Shown piece after piece: positions 1 to 43,162 of a stretch of 64,000 nucleotides of DNA. Source of the DNA: Chaenocephalus aceratus. Its lineage: Eukaryota > Chordata > Actinopteri > Perciformes > Channichthyidae. Position 1 is the first letter of the stretch. Each line of letters begins with the position of its first letter. Below the pieces are notes generated by a model. It was not told the DNA's origin. It did no database searches and saw only the letters and a list, made by a program, of their open reading frames with translations. Both the position numbers and the translations under genes were made by a program. Location: NCBI GenBank assembly GCA_023974075.1, contig CM043796.1, positions 24,234,927-24,298,926 on the forward strand, written 5' to 3'.

Positions 1-1830
1 TAAAAAAGAATGATGTAACGTTAATGTTATAGCTAGTAAACATGGAGTAACCACACTAAGTATACCCTTTATATGTTAGTATGTATGCAGAACATGACTA
101 AAAATTATCCTAAGATGTAAAGTTAACCCTTCATACCTTAGTCTACTTTTAAGACACTAAAATAACGTATTCCAATTTGTATTTTGTTTTCGCGCGTGGA
201 ATTATACCGGCTCTCGCTTCAGTACACATAACTTTACGTCACAAACAAAGATGGTGGATGAGAATAGATCTATAAAACGATAAGCAATGCGCCAGAATCA
301 AGGTGAGACTATCCGCATCGTTTAAAAACTCTACGCACATTCGTTTCACCGAAATAAGTAAACAACTGTTGAGTGAATTAAGGCATTAGTTTGCTTCATT
401 AAAGGGTGTTAATGAATAAGTGTTCTCCAGTGCCTTTTGTCCGCTTTAAGGTATTATTAAGGTCGGGTTAATGTTGCTCTCAAAAAGTGCACCAGATTGA
501 TGCTTTTAACTTCAATATTTAAAAAAAAGAAAGAAATGAATACATGACAATAAACACATTACATAACTTCGGCAGTGTCCTTGGGCAAGATAACCAACCC
601 CAAAGCACATCTGTAGGGATTTCTAAGGTGAATATGGGCTTTAAAAATTTAAAAATAAATTGATGTCAAATATACAGTTAAATAATTTGACTCATAAAGT
701 CAAATGTAACATTTATATTTGTATGTTGGACTTAATTTGTTTTCTTCTTCTTGCCTTAGTATCCTAATCTTAGTATTTATTTTCCTCAGATATTCAAGAC
801 GAAGGTTCCCAGTATTCTTGGTTCATTGGCTGTAAAGTCTAATGTCGAAGTAAAGGTCACAGCTGAAACACAATTTATCCTTATAAAGTAATACTACAAA
901 GTACTATAAGAATAGATAATGCACAGTCTTGCCTCAGGCACTCTGATGTAGAGGCTACACCTATTTGCACAATTCTCAAATAAGGTAAAAAGTCAAGTCT
1001 AACCCACACGTTTGTATTCCACAGATCAATAGTGTGTCATTAAAGAGAGGAACAGGATCATGGTGGTGTCTTTACATGCAATCTTTGACTTTGGGCACTG
1101 TATCATTTACTGGAGCAAGAATTTGAAGCTGACAGGCCCCTCTAATGTGAAACTAAACATTGATCCATATTGATCTGGATTGCCTCTCCCCCACAAGGCT
1201 TTGCAGCATGTTGGCCCGGTTATAAAATCCAGGAGATTCTTTGTGTTCTCTGCATGAATACTTCAGCAGCGGGACAAGCGAGCAGCGAGGGGGTTCACTC
1301 ATCTAAAATGTATGCGAATACTTCACACTACATGAGAAACACATCAGATAGGCAGGCACCCATCTGCACATGACTCACTGAGGCCATCCATCTCCAAGAC
1401 TGTGTTAGTGTCTCCACACTGGCAGAGTATGACCTGTTTTCTTCCGGCTCCGATCAGATAGTGTGGGCGTCCAACCGCCACGGACATCAGCTCCATGCCA
1501 AATGCTGCCTGAAGCATCAAATACTGTGTATACATATATATACATGGCGAGCCTATTCTTCACACCATTCAACTTGGACATGTTTAAGTTAGAGCGAAAT
1601 GTGTTCTGAAAAACGCTCTCATCTGACACACAGGGCAACACGAAGAGCTGAAGACACGCAGTTTGCAGACAAATGTGCGGGTGTCATGCTAAGCGCTATT
1701 GCATGTAAAAGTTCAAGTGTGACACGCTCTGTCTGTTCTTTCCTCCAGATCGCTTTCACTTTGTGTTTCATACATGGGTGCTTCTAAATAAACAAGTTCT
1801 TCTCCTCCAGTTTTACCCAGTCTGTTTTTC
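1..1830. other. AT-rich intergenic DNA
   Basis: No gene recognised on either strand. Positions 476-528 repeat, with a few changes, at 3126-3180 (GTGCACCAGATTGATG, then TTTTAACTTCAATATTTAAA), so both are pieces of one dispersed repeat. Confidence 0.6.
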
Positions 1831-1834
1831 TTAA

Positions 1835-2122
1835 AGAGGTCCTTTGATGTTTTTGGGGGGTTTCTCTTTCATGTAGTGTGTTATATAGGTGTTTTGCATG
1901 TAAATGGTCTGCAAAACATAGTGAGATCACTACGTAACACTCACTCTTTTATTGGCCACAACAGAGCAGACTGGGCTCTGGTTTCAGACGGAGGGGGAAA
2001 AGAGGTGCTGCAGCACAGGTAGTCTGAGAAAATAAAGAGCTTTTTGAACATTAAAGAATATAAACATGTCACAGTAGAGGAACACATAATATGAACCTAT
2101 AAATGAGAATAATTTGTCCTCT
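1835..2122. mobile_element. TTAA-target MITE, second family, full copy
   Basis: Flanked by TTAA at 1831-1834 and 2123-2126, with short inverted ends AGAGGTCC and GGACAAATT-like sequence read on the - strand. The interior carries CAGAGCAGACTGGGCTCTGG and TTTCAGAC, which recur at 7190-7232 and, inverted, at 59778-59812. It is non-coding. Confidence 0.65.
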
Positions 2123-2439
2123 TTAATACATTCAAAATGAGTCCTGAGAAAACAGGTTTGATCCCATTCAAGAATATGTGGACATTTAAAAATCCAGAAA
2201 AAGTTAAATCTTAGATTTGTTGCTAGTTTGAAGTAAATTGCTGAAAACATATGAAAATGATCTAAACTTTATAGTACGTAAATTGTGGAGTTAAAGCATT
2301 AAAAACAGTTTTTCACCATTTTTGTGTTAAGCAACGGGGTCTTAAAACATGTATTGATGTTGCTCTGAAGACATCCACAAACCCCCCTACTTAACACTTT
2401 ATTTTTGTAGGCTATCCTGTTTTCAGTGATGCAAATTAG

Positions 2440-3526
2440 TCGCTTTTCGGCGCCTCCTGATTTTTTAACGCTGATTTGGGTGACTTGTATAATTCGTGGA
2501 GAACCGAAGAGTTTTCGTTTTGGGGGGGGGGTCCGTCCGTCCGTCCGTCAGTCCGACTGACGGACAACTTCTCACTTCAAAAAAGAAGAAGCAATCTAGA
2601 CCGCAGGACAGGACAGGTTACTTGAACACAACATGAGTGTAACGTGTCTTCACGTGGTTTATGTCTCGTCTGAAAGGAGTGCTGACGGAGAGCACCGGAA
2701 CGCCGCTCCAGCTCTTCAAATATTGCAGTACCCATAAGGAGCCGTACACACCGCAGTGTTTGCGTGGTTGTGTCTTTAGTTGTAAGCACAGTGGCGATCT
2801 GTTGTTATTAGCATCTGGTTTGCTAGCTATGCTAACGAATTTAAAGAGCTTTTCTACAACCAGGTGGAAGAGAGCTCTCTCCTGAGAGGCTCAAATAACC
2901 TCAGCTCAGTGAGGTTAAGGCACACCTTGATATGATCATTATAGTTATTAATGAGACTAAATAAAAAACAGGTATAAAATACTATATGACAGTAACAAAA
3001 AAGTTGTTAAAAATAACAAGAATAGAGTTTAAAAGGGGAGTGATTGGTACAATATCCAAAAAGAAGAATCTGCTTACTGTTCTGTTTCATATGGGTGTTG
3101 AGATATATCCATAGATCTCCTAATGTGCTCTCAAAGTGCACCAGATTGATGATTTTAACTTCAATATTTAAAAAAAAAAAATCTTCCCGGGGGAGCATCC
3201 CCCCGGACCCCCCTAGAGGAGGTTAGGTCCCCCCCCCCCCCAGTAAATCATGTTCACATGGATACTAAATACATTTGCACAGATCATGTGTCCATATATT
3301 TCTGTTTTGGTAGTCATGCCACAAACCGTGCACGTGCATGCATGTGCGAGTCGTGGTGAGATATTAAGAGGATTAAGAGGTTGCTTTTTCTTTGCACAGA
3401 ATGAAAGAAAGGCAAAATTAATGGGCTGTGATTTTAGTTTTTTTAAGCAGAGGTTGAGTTCAATCATTTGTACGGCCCTCGGAGGATGTTGTAAAAATTG
3501 AAAGGAAAAAGGTTCCCCACCCCTGC
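2440..3526. mobile_element. Degraded hAT-like fragments
   Basis: 2795-2860 resembles part of the hAT element at 13850-13915 (TTAGCATCTGG, GCTAGCTA, GCTAACG). The stretch from 3126 includes a G/C-rich palindromic patch (3182-3240), and the right end at about 3505-3526 reads AAAGGTTCCCCACCCCTG, the inverted form of a common hAT terminus. No left terminus or target duplication is visible, so boundaries are approximate. Confidence 0.4.
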
Positions 3527-3854
3527 TGTAAATAATAATAAAAACCCTTGATTTATAACTTAACATCTCTGTCTCCTATTGATTTGAGTATATTATAAAG
3601 AATAGCCAGTTAATTGAAGCATTATAGCACAGGACCTTTGTCAGATGGTATATTACGCTGTTTTTCTTCTGCTTCAAATAGTTCTCTCTTTTTTCACCAT
3701 ACCTGTGTTTGCATCACTGTGTTTTATTTTGTAAAAAACCCACTCCTAATGTCATGTCTGGTTTCACTTCCTGTCTCTGGGTTTTTCCCTCCTTTTTGGG
3801 ATTGCTGGCCCCGCCCTGATTTGATGCACCTGTGTCTAACACCCTGCTACTCTG

Positions 3855-5310
3855 GGTGTTTCTCAATGTCGAGTACGCTTGCTTGGTAGCAAATGTATTC
3901 CGAGCGTCTTGCTTCAGAAGCGAGGCAAGAATACTTCCTGGCATTCGGAAAACGAAGAGTGGAACAGGCGAGCAAGTGTGCAGGTGTGCGTCATATGAGA
4001 GGCCCCGCCTTACATTTTCCGCCACAGATTTGAGGAAATTGGTCCGTGCGCAAAGCATTGTGGGGATTTTAAGACCGCGGAGTCTACGGTCGGATAATCC
4101 AAAAATCAGCTCCTAACGTCTAATGGTCTAACCCTATCTCCTATTCCTTGACCTCTGAGTGAAACGTCACGGGGTTAAGGGATAGTGGACAGGAGAATTC
4201 AAAAGGAATTAGGAGAAGAGACTGCGGTACTTTAGAGAATCCGAATGCACTTTCACTATCCGACGTGTTTATGATGCGCCAGCGGACGTCATGAATGTGC
4301 GTCTGCTGCTGTGGGGAAACTATGGAAACTACAGTTTTCTATACAGCGGACTACAACATGGATGTATAATAAGAACGAGGGACTGCTGTAAACTCATCTA
4401 GAGACTCTGCACCGTGCTCTGATGCTGCTGCTTTGCTTTATGAACGTGGACAACAGAGAAACATATTCTTCATGACCAAAGTTGGAATTGAAATAAAAAG
4501 GAAAGTGAAACGTATGCTCATCACCCTCTCCCTCCGGTCTACATTAATACAAATGATCCCAATACGTATGATTGTATGAACTATGAAAATATCTTAAAAT
4601 CAATACAAATGTATTTATTATAAACGGTAGTCCTTAACATCTATCACTGTGTATATCACCATTCAAACATCTTTTAAAAGTTGAACAAACCCCACACAGC
4701 TCAGTAAAGACTGTGAAATGTTAACTTTATTTGATCATTTCAGTAAAAACTAACGTTCATATTTCTCTTTTTGATTATAATACTGATGAACGTTCAAAAC
4801 AAAGCACTTTGACAACTTACCACCTATGTTTTAAAAAGCTTAATAAGCACCGTAACTTTCATGATATCATTTATCGGTCATAATCGGTTGTTTCCGTGAA
4901 CGGCCGACTGTTGTGTGACGACAAATGCTGCGGCTGCAATGCATTGTGGGGCAGCATTTTCTCCTCTCCTTTCGGTTAGGGAGGTCCAGTGGTTCCTAAG
5001 CTAAAGGAGGTTATAAAGGAAGTTTGAAACCTCCTTTCCTATCATCTAGAATTCGAACGGCACTTATCATGGCTGCCACTGAGGGACTTCCGGGTCATTT
5101 CGATCCGTTAGGAAGGTTCCTAAGCTAAATGGACTATTCGACTGTTAGCCCAAACATGTGCAGCGTCGAAATTTCTCCAAACGAAGTACACCGGGCTCCG
5201 TAGAATTCCAAGTATGCTGGACATTGGAACAGTACTTCGGCGGCACTCGATGACATAGTATGCTTGAAATAGTGGCTCTGGAGCAGCTTTACTCGCGATT
5301 GAGAAACACC
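3855..5310. mobile_element. DNA transposon, non-autonomous, about 1.46 kb
   Basis: Inverted ends GGTGTTTCTCAAT and ATTGAGAAACACC, with CTCTG repeated directly on both sides (3850-3854 and 5311-5315). No transposase frame is present. Internal stretches are GC-richer than the flanks. The family is not identified. Confidence 0.65.
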
Positions 5311-5315
5311 CTCTG

Positions 5316-7079
5316 TGTCTCTGCAGGTGTGCCTTGTTTATGTGATCAGTTCAGGGTATCTATGCCTGTTTCACCCAGTGTTCTTGTCAGTTGGTTGTCA
5401 ATGTTACTCCAGATTGTCTGCATGTGTTCCTCCCTGGATTATTTGTCTGACTATGTCCTGTCGTCTTCCAGGTATGTTCCCTGATTTGTTTTAGCTGCCT
5501 TTCCTTCATTTTGTATCAGTTTAGCTTTTCTACCCCAGTCCTGTGTTCACCTTTCCTAGCCAGCTTTACATTCACCAAAAGTTAACCCACTCTCTGCCCC
5601 CTGTTGTTGTGCTTTTGGGTCCAAATATACTTGGATACTACCATTTCTGTTACAAATATATTTGTCTGGGGGATTATTAAACTACTTTTCTGTAGTATAA
5701 TTCCAAATGGATATTTATTTTTGGTTTACCTTAACTTTCTTCCTATGCTAGCTTGGCAAAATGTCAAAACCTTTCATTTGCAGATATTTCAGCGCACTTC
5801 GTATCGTTGCATCATGGCTGGTATGTGCGAATGAATGATGTTTCCCATCCCTCCATAACATCTTCCAATGACTGTTGTTTAGGGACAATAACATAACTTT
5901 ATATGTGGTTTTGCAATCCATTTCAATGATTTGAATATTATTTATTGGTGTATTGTTGGTTAAAGGTTAGCTACATTTTGTCAGTTTCGGGACTCCATAC
6001 ACCAAGGCACCTTCATTTTAATTTTGTGCTCACATCTTATTCAATATAAACTAAAGCATTACATACACACACAATGTCCTTCTCCTAGCCTTGCAGAAGA
6101 CTGTGTGGGTGGTGTATGAGTATGAATGGTGTGTGTGGGGCGGGCGGATTGAAGTGTGAACTCAAGAGTGTGTCCTTGTGTGTGCTTCTTTGTGGAATAT
6201 GTGTGCATGCAAAACAGCCTTCAATGTGTACTGGACTGCCTTTAATTATGTCTGTGTGTCAGTCCTACTGAACTGGAGATTCTTCTACATACAATATTGT
6301 GTTGCTCCAACGAACATATTATATAATGGCTGCAGAGCAGATTGGTGTAGCTTTATTGATGTGTGAGTGGTGGAGGAGATGTGCAGGAGGAGAGGAGGGC
6401 TTCATAACCTCATTTAATAAGAGGCCAGCGTGCCGCCAGGGCCATCCAATAAGTGGTGAGTTAACAAACTGGCTGTGGCAGTCATGCAGAGGCCGGGAGG
6501 GAAATCATTAGATGCTCTGTTCAACACCATTATTTTTTTTCCTTTATATTCAATGTTTTAATAGTGGCAGGGCCTGTTTCCTCCTGTCTGGCATTTTGAA
6601 AGGCAGTGTGTTTTTTGGCTTCTGAATGTCTTAACTTTTTGCCCATTCACTTCCATGAGAAAACAAGCCTTTGAAAGCAGGCTCCAGTGGGGACACTGCG
6701 TATTAAAACCCTATATCCAAACCAGCTCAGTTTGGTCCCAGATGCATACTTACTGTCAGTGCTAGCACATTGCTTTGGCGCTGTTTACATAATGGCTTTG
6801 AAATGTTTATTCTCTTTTAAAGTATAATAGTGTTGTGTTGCCTTCAGGGTTTTTTTCTCCTTTGCTTTCATTCGTTTTGTATTTGTTGATTTTGAGAGGT
6901 TGGCCGCAGTGATGTTGGCAATTCCCTGTTCTTGTTGTTCTTGTTGGTTTTATCACTTCTTCTGTCATGAAATGTTTTCATTTTAGAGAATTCTAGATAC
7001 ATTCATTAGACAGCAATGGTTTGTATACATTTGTTGTCTGCAAATGTATCATTATATAATTTCTGTAATATACTTACAT
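5316..7079. other. Intergenic DNA
   Basis: No gene, RNA or clear repeat was recognised in this stretch. Confidence 0.55.
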
Positions 7080-7275
7080 CACTATGTAGCACTTCACTTC
7101 TATTGGCCAGCGCTCCAGCACATTGTAAGTGATAGGCTAAGGGGCGGGACATCTCTAAACTATTCACCAATTATAACAAAGCCGGCCAGCTAACCAATCA
7201 GAGCAGACTGGGCTCTGGTTTCAGACAGAGGGTGCTTTTGTACATTAAAGCATGGAGACATGTCACGCACACAGA
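7080..7275. mobile_element. Diverged copy of the 1835-2122 MITE family
   Basis: Shares CACTATGTAGCACTTCACT, the TTGGCCAGCGCTCCAGCACA segment, CAGAGCAGACTGGGCTCTGG and ACATTAAAG followed by ACATGTCAC with the other copies (1835-2122; inverted 59720-59940). The ends are not clear. Confidence 0.5.
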
Positions 7276-7807
7276 CCTAACCAAGCAGAATTCATATTGT
7301 GTTATACCTGACTTAAATGTATACTTTTGTCAAATAGGGATCAACATGGACCCAATACAGAGCATATGTTTTCTATGATGAATCTGGAAATCAGGTCAAG
7401 TAAACACAATTTAATTTGAAAAGGAAAATGTTATGTTGAGATGACATCACAGTGCTGCTTTAAGGTGGATCATGTTGACATACAAGCATTTGTGTCCATT
7501 CACGTATTTAGAGCCTGTTTTGTTTTTACTTGTGGTGTTTGTACTTAAAGAAATGTCGTGTTAAGTGCCTGTCATGGAGGGAAAATGTTGAAGAATATTA
7601 AAAGCAAACTGAGGTTTTATTTACCAGCTAGACTTATGTACTTAATAGTGCACATAAATCACACTTCCGTTGTTTCAAGTCAAAAAAGCTCAGTTAATCA
7701 CAGAGACAGGCTCATTATGGGAGCACACAGCCAGCAGCTGACGACTGTTGAGTCCCTCATCCTTGGTGATTAATTTATCAGCTCAGTGCCACACAAAACA
7801 AACAAAC

Positions 7808-7808
<1 letters not shown>

Positions 7809-7854
<46 letters not shown>
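7809..7854. repeat. (AC)n microsatellite interrupted by a MITE
   Basis: A 46-base AC run that resumes after the hAT MITE at 8166 and continues as a compound ACGC run to about 8208. The MITE inserted into an existing AC tract. Confidence 0.95.
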
Positions 7855-7857
<3 letters not shown>

Positions 7858-8165
7858 GGCTGCTCAATTAATCGTATTTTAATCGCAATTACGATTATGG
7901 CTTGCAACGATTATGAAAACAACGTAATCTAAATATAACGATTATTTATTTCTTATTATTATTTTTTATTTTTTTATTGGTTTTTCAGTTGAGTTATACT
8001 TAAAGTTCAGGGTAATCAACTGTTTAAAAACATACTGTTCAACATTTTTTTCTCCAATAAATGGATGTTTTCAAAGTAAATGGATAATCGTTTTTGATAA
8101 TCGTGATATCAATTATTGACCCAAATAATCGAGATTATGATTTTTGCCATAATCGAGCAGCCCTA
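7855..8165. mobile_element. hAT-type MITE inserted in an AC microsatellite
   Basis: 311 bases with inverted ends TAGGGCTGCTC-AATTAATCG and its complement ending GAGCAGCCCTA. The flanking 8 bases on both sides are acacacac, consistent with a hAT target duplication within the repeat. Interior is AT-rich and non-coding. Confidence 0.85.
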
Positions 8166-8699
8166 ACACACACACACACACACACGCACGCACGCACGCA
8201 CGCACACATAATTCAGAACACTGTTCGATGTCTTTACAGTGTCCTCATTTCTTAAACACCTTCCTCTAATGATTTGAGATCAGTCGAAATAAACACACAC
8301 TACAAAATCCCTTGAGGATAAATGTCCAGATTCTTGACTATTAATACAAATGATATAAACTGCTGTTAGAGTAGTTCACGGAATGACTCTGGCTGTGCTC
8401 GTTTGTTTTTTCATGTTTTTTAACGTCTCCTGCTGTGATGAATAAACTCTCTGTCGGCTTGTCAGGGAATGTTTCCTCCGTGTAAAGACCCCCTTTGTGT
8501 GTGTGCGCGTGTGCGAAATCTTGTTTCCTAGGTAACCAGGAGGTTGATTCTGCTCATGCAAGCTCTGTCTCTCTGCAGGGATGCTCCAAACTGACACACT
8601 CCAAAAACGCAGATATGGATATTGATTACACAACACAGGCTGATTTTACTCCAGACTGATTACATGTGACAGCTGTCCCTGACATGCTGCGTATGAGCC
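8166..8699. other. Intergenic DNA before the grin1 promoter region
   Basis: Tail of the AC/ACGC microsatellite, then sequence without recognised genes. Nothing else supported. Confidence 0.5.
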
Positions 8700-9663
8700 T
8701 TCTGGGAACGAGTGCATGCGGTCCACTTTACGCAGAGAGAGCTACGCGACAAATCCGACTCTGCTTCCAGTTTGGATGAACAAAATAACTAATAAAAGCC
8801 CTGCTTACATCTGACCTGAAACCTGCTAGATTGGTATTAACACCCCTCCCTCCTCCCTACATCTGCTCTAGTGTGATCCGGCTATCAAGTCTTTAAAAAT
8901 CAGCCGCATTAACAAAGCCCACAAATGAATGAGTTAATTTAGCAGGCAATCCACGCCCTGCAGACATGAAACATTATTATCATCTCCCATGTCTTGTTAT
9001 GACTAGCTTCGTGGTCAAGTGGTTTTTATAGCTACAAGTAGCCTATGTTCATTTATTTTTCTTACGATCAGCTTCTACTCCCGCATCATCATCATCATCG
9101 TCATCATCGTCATCATCATCTTCAGCAGCAACAGCAGCAGTAGCACGCCAACGCGCAAAAACCAGGAGTGCTGGAGATACGACGGGAGCGCGCAGTATAG
9201 CACCAAGGACAGCAGCCTGCTCAGTTCGGAGCGAGCAGCCAGCGACGCATCGCGCTGATCAGTCCGCACACAGCGCACCGGAGAGACTCACGCCCCGGAG
9301 GAGAAGCCGCGTGGAGGATGATTGAAACATTTCTGCAAAAAAAAAAAAAACGATTCTGCAGAGGAGAGCACAAAAAAAAGAAAGATGGACAATGCGGTTT
9401 GGATGTCCACAGTTGACAGGCTGCTCTTAAAATGAGCATGCACATTCCTCCGCATTGCACATAAATCCATCTTATATTTTTGTTGTCTTCTCCTACCTCT
9501 TCTGGCCCTCCCCCACCCCACCCCTCGCTCCTCACCGCCCACCTGGATCGTGCATTGAACGGGGTGAGCCGTGCCTCCGTCCAGAAGCTGGTGGAGCCGA
9601 CCCGCCACCGGGGAGAAAAGCGACCGGGCTGCGCTGAAAGGCTATTCGCTGGTGGTCCACACG
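8700..9663 (+). promoter_or_regulatory. grin1 5' flank and probable 5' UTR
   Basis: This stretch becomes GC-rich toward the start codon, unlike the AT-rich DNA upstream. It has a CAT/CGT trinucleotide run at about 9084-9124, A runs near 9339 and 9372, and C-rich Sp1-like tracts at about 9507-9540. A short upstream ORF (9385-9435, 16 residues) would lie in the 5' UTR if transcription starts before it. No TATA box is convincing, as expected for neuronal GC-rich promoters. The transcription start cannot be placed from sequence alone. Confidence 0.5.
9196..9216 (+). promoter_or_regulatory. RE1/NRSE-like site (REST/NRSF binding) upstream of grin1
   Basis: The 21 bases contain AGCACC, two bases, then GGACAGC, which are the two conserved half-sites of the RE1 element at canonical spacing. 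Mammalian NR1 genes are known to have an NRSE near their start that silences the gene outside neurons. Here the site lies about 450 bases before the ATG, so the same role is likely. The outer positions (third base, and the last few) depart from consensus. Confidence 0.7.
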
Positions 9664-40640
<30,977 letters not shown>

Positions 40641-42460
40641 AGAGAGGGGAGACGCCGAGGTCCGCTCCCAGAGGAGAGAGGAAACGAGACGAGGGAAAGA
40701 AAAGGAGAGGAAGAAGTGGACGGGGAGAAGGCGAAGAGAGAAGCCATCTCCTCGTTCCCTTCACCACTCAAGTTGAGGCTTTCATTTCACCGCCAGTCGA
40801 GGGAAGCTTCGGAGGAAACTTGCTTGCTGAAGAAGTGTCTGACTGAACTTGCACCTTTTTGATAGTCAGGATTACCTGGCGTTAGATATCTGTAGGGTCC
40901 CTGAGCATGCACAGAAGAACCCATCTGACTCACATATACAATCTTTTCCTTCTGTATATTATTAGCAAACTTATTTAACCTTGTTTTTTGTTATTTTGCT
41001 CACTCACAGAGACTTAATGTTTGATGTTCAAAGTTCCTGACCCGCTGTATAAGTTTAGCAAGCCAGGTTTAGTTAGTTAAGTTTAAGGAAGTACTGTACT
41101 TAACATATCACTTTAATTAGGGCTTAAATACCATAGTGATACACAAACAGCATATACCGCAATACAAAACGTACTGTAAGCTTCAATCGATATCAATTAT
41201 TTTTTTAATGCAAACTACTTATGTTTTTATCTACACTTTAAAGGTTTTTAGAAGATGTTGCTTTCTTTGAGAAGCACTATTAATGGCACTAAGGATAAGG
41301 AACTTGTGAAGATGATGGGAGCATGTGAGCGCTTGTATATGAATAAGAGCTTTATGTATCTGAATGATGACATTTTTATTTTGAAGGCTGTATACCAGAT
41401 TCTATAGTTGTTTTCCCCTTTAATCGTGCACTTATCAACCACATGCATGTTTTTGTGTTCTTCTAAGAACTCAAAGACATTCTGTTAAGCTTAACTGCCA
41501 TTCAAAGCAAGGTGCAAGCTGAACTCACTGAATATTTGGAGATCTGATCAAACCGTTAAGACTGGTGTTCTTATGTATGTAACATGTTCTCATTCGTGAG
41601 CCATGTTGCTTTTGGGGGCGCCCTCTCTCGTCCTCTCTCCTGCCGCAGCAGTCGTTCTCATTTCCAGTCTCTAAGGGGCTGCATCAAAGGGCCAGATTTT
41701 TAACTTAACCGCCACTCGGTCTTTCATGCAAAACCTCGTCCAGGCGTAACGCCGGACAGTTTTTCACGAAGGAACCCCGAGTGAATTCAAAGCATGGTCT
41801 TGGTTAGGCGTAAAAACAGGCCGTTTCCCATTTTCTGGAGCTGAGAAACCACTGCTGTTTGTTGAATCACCTCGTGTCTGCTCTCTGGCACTGCATAGCA
41901 CTTTATGCTGAGGCGTCTCCCAAACAGTCAAATAAGAATATCGATTAGTCGAGAAACTACAACAGCGTAACATCAGTCAGACATATTAACTTCAGATACA
42001 GTATATACACAGCCTTTAGAAGATTAATAATGACCTTTTAAACAACTTCACAAAGTGCAAATCAGAATTTGGTTTTCTAACTCGAACCAGGAGTTTGCTT
42101 TCTGATCATGTTCTCATTCCGGCCTTTGCATGCTTACGTGTTTCTAACAGTGCTTGGGTTTGTTTTTGGATGCGTGTTGTTGCCATGTACAGTCAGCTGT
42201 GTGGAGCACTCCCTGTAAATAGATGTGGTGTAGATAGGTTTGAGGAGATTGTACCGCTTGTATTACGACTGCAGCTGAGAATGTCTAGTAACACACATCA
42301 ACAACAGTTGTGATTCAATGGCATGAAACAAACACACATACACAAACACACACCAACACACACCATCACTTGTTTTTCTTACCTTTTCAAGTAATGATCT
42401 TGCATTGAATCATCTTGTTTATACAACTGTAAATAAAATATACTTGCATTGCCAAGTCTA
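40641..42460 (+). other. Probable grin1 3' UTR
   Basis: About 1.8 kb without coding potential, ending near the first good AATAAA (42432-42437), which follows TGTAAATA. The length is reasonable for GluN1 mRNAs. The true cleavage site is not shown by sequence. Confidence 0.5.
42432..42437 (+). terminator. Candidate polyadenylation signal for grin1
   Basis: Canonical AATAAA about 1.8 kb after the stop codon. It is the first full match I see on the + strand after the CDS, but there may be alternatives downstream. Confidence 0.45.
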
Positions 42461-43162
42461 CCCAATCCTATGATGTTATAGTTGTTTAATGGCTCGCAAC
42501 AACATTATAAATACATCTGTTACATTTATTTTTGGATCCATGTATGATATTGTCACATGAGGGAATTCTGAGAAATGTCCATCAAAAACTCACAATGCAT
42601 AATGATAACTTCAAAAACAACATTACAAAATTGACCTATATTTAGTTAACAATGGGGGAAAAAGGAACAAATCATGGTTGCATATGAGAAATCAAAAAAG
42701 TAGACAGCCTTCAATTATTGTCAATTAATTTTCCATGGAATGACTAATGGTTACTTGAATTACGAATTGTTTACAAATGATGGAGTTAGTCAAATGTTTG
42801 CACTTCTACAACTGCTTTCTTGGGGGTTTCAAAGTTAAAAATGAAAGATTGGTAAGCAGGTACTAAGAGATAATTTGAATATCAGAGAAACTAGAGGGCA
42901 TTTAGTAACTATTTTTCTCTTCCTGTAAAGCTGAATTCGGTCCGCCTTTAGACAGTATGGTTGACTCCTAAATGGTAAAGTAATATAGTACTGTGAAACT
43001 ATAAGAGCGATTACCTGCTGAGTGTTTTTGACCTGTAAGTAAGCAACACCTGTCCAGCAGGAAGCAGCAGAGAGTCACAGAGAAAACATGAGAAACGTGT
43101 GGAGAAGCTGAAAGTCCATGTTCCTCTCAGGAGTTCAATCAAAACAGTGGATACTGGACATA

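Noticed and set aside
9019..9570. Several open frames upstream of grin1
   Set aside because: They come from the trinucleotide run and GC-rich leader; none matches a known protein.
42095..42313. 72-codon open frame in the grin1 3' UTR
   Set aside because: No family features and no splice context; consistent with chance.
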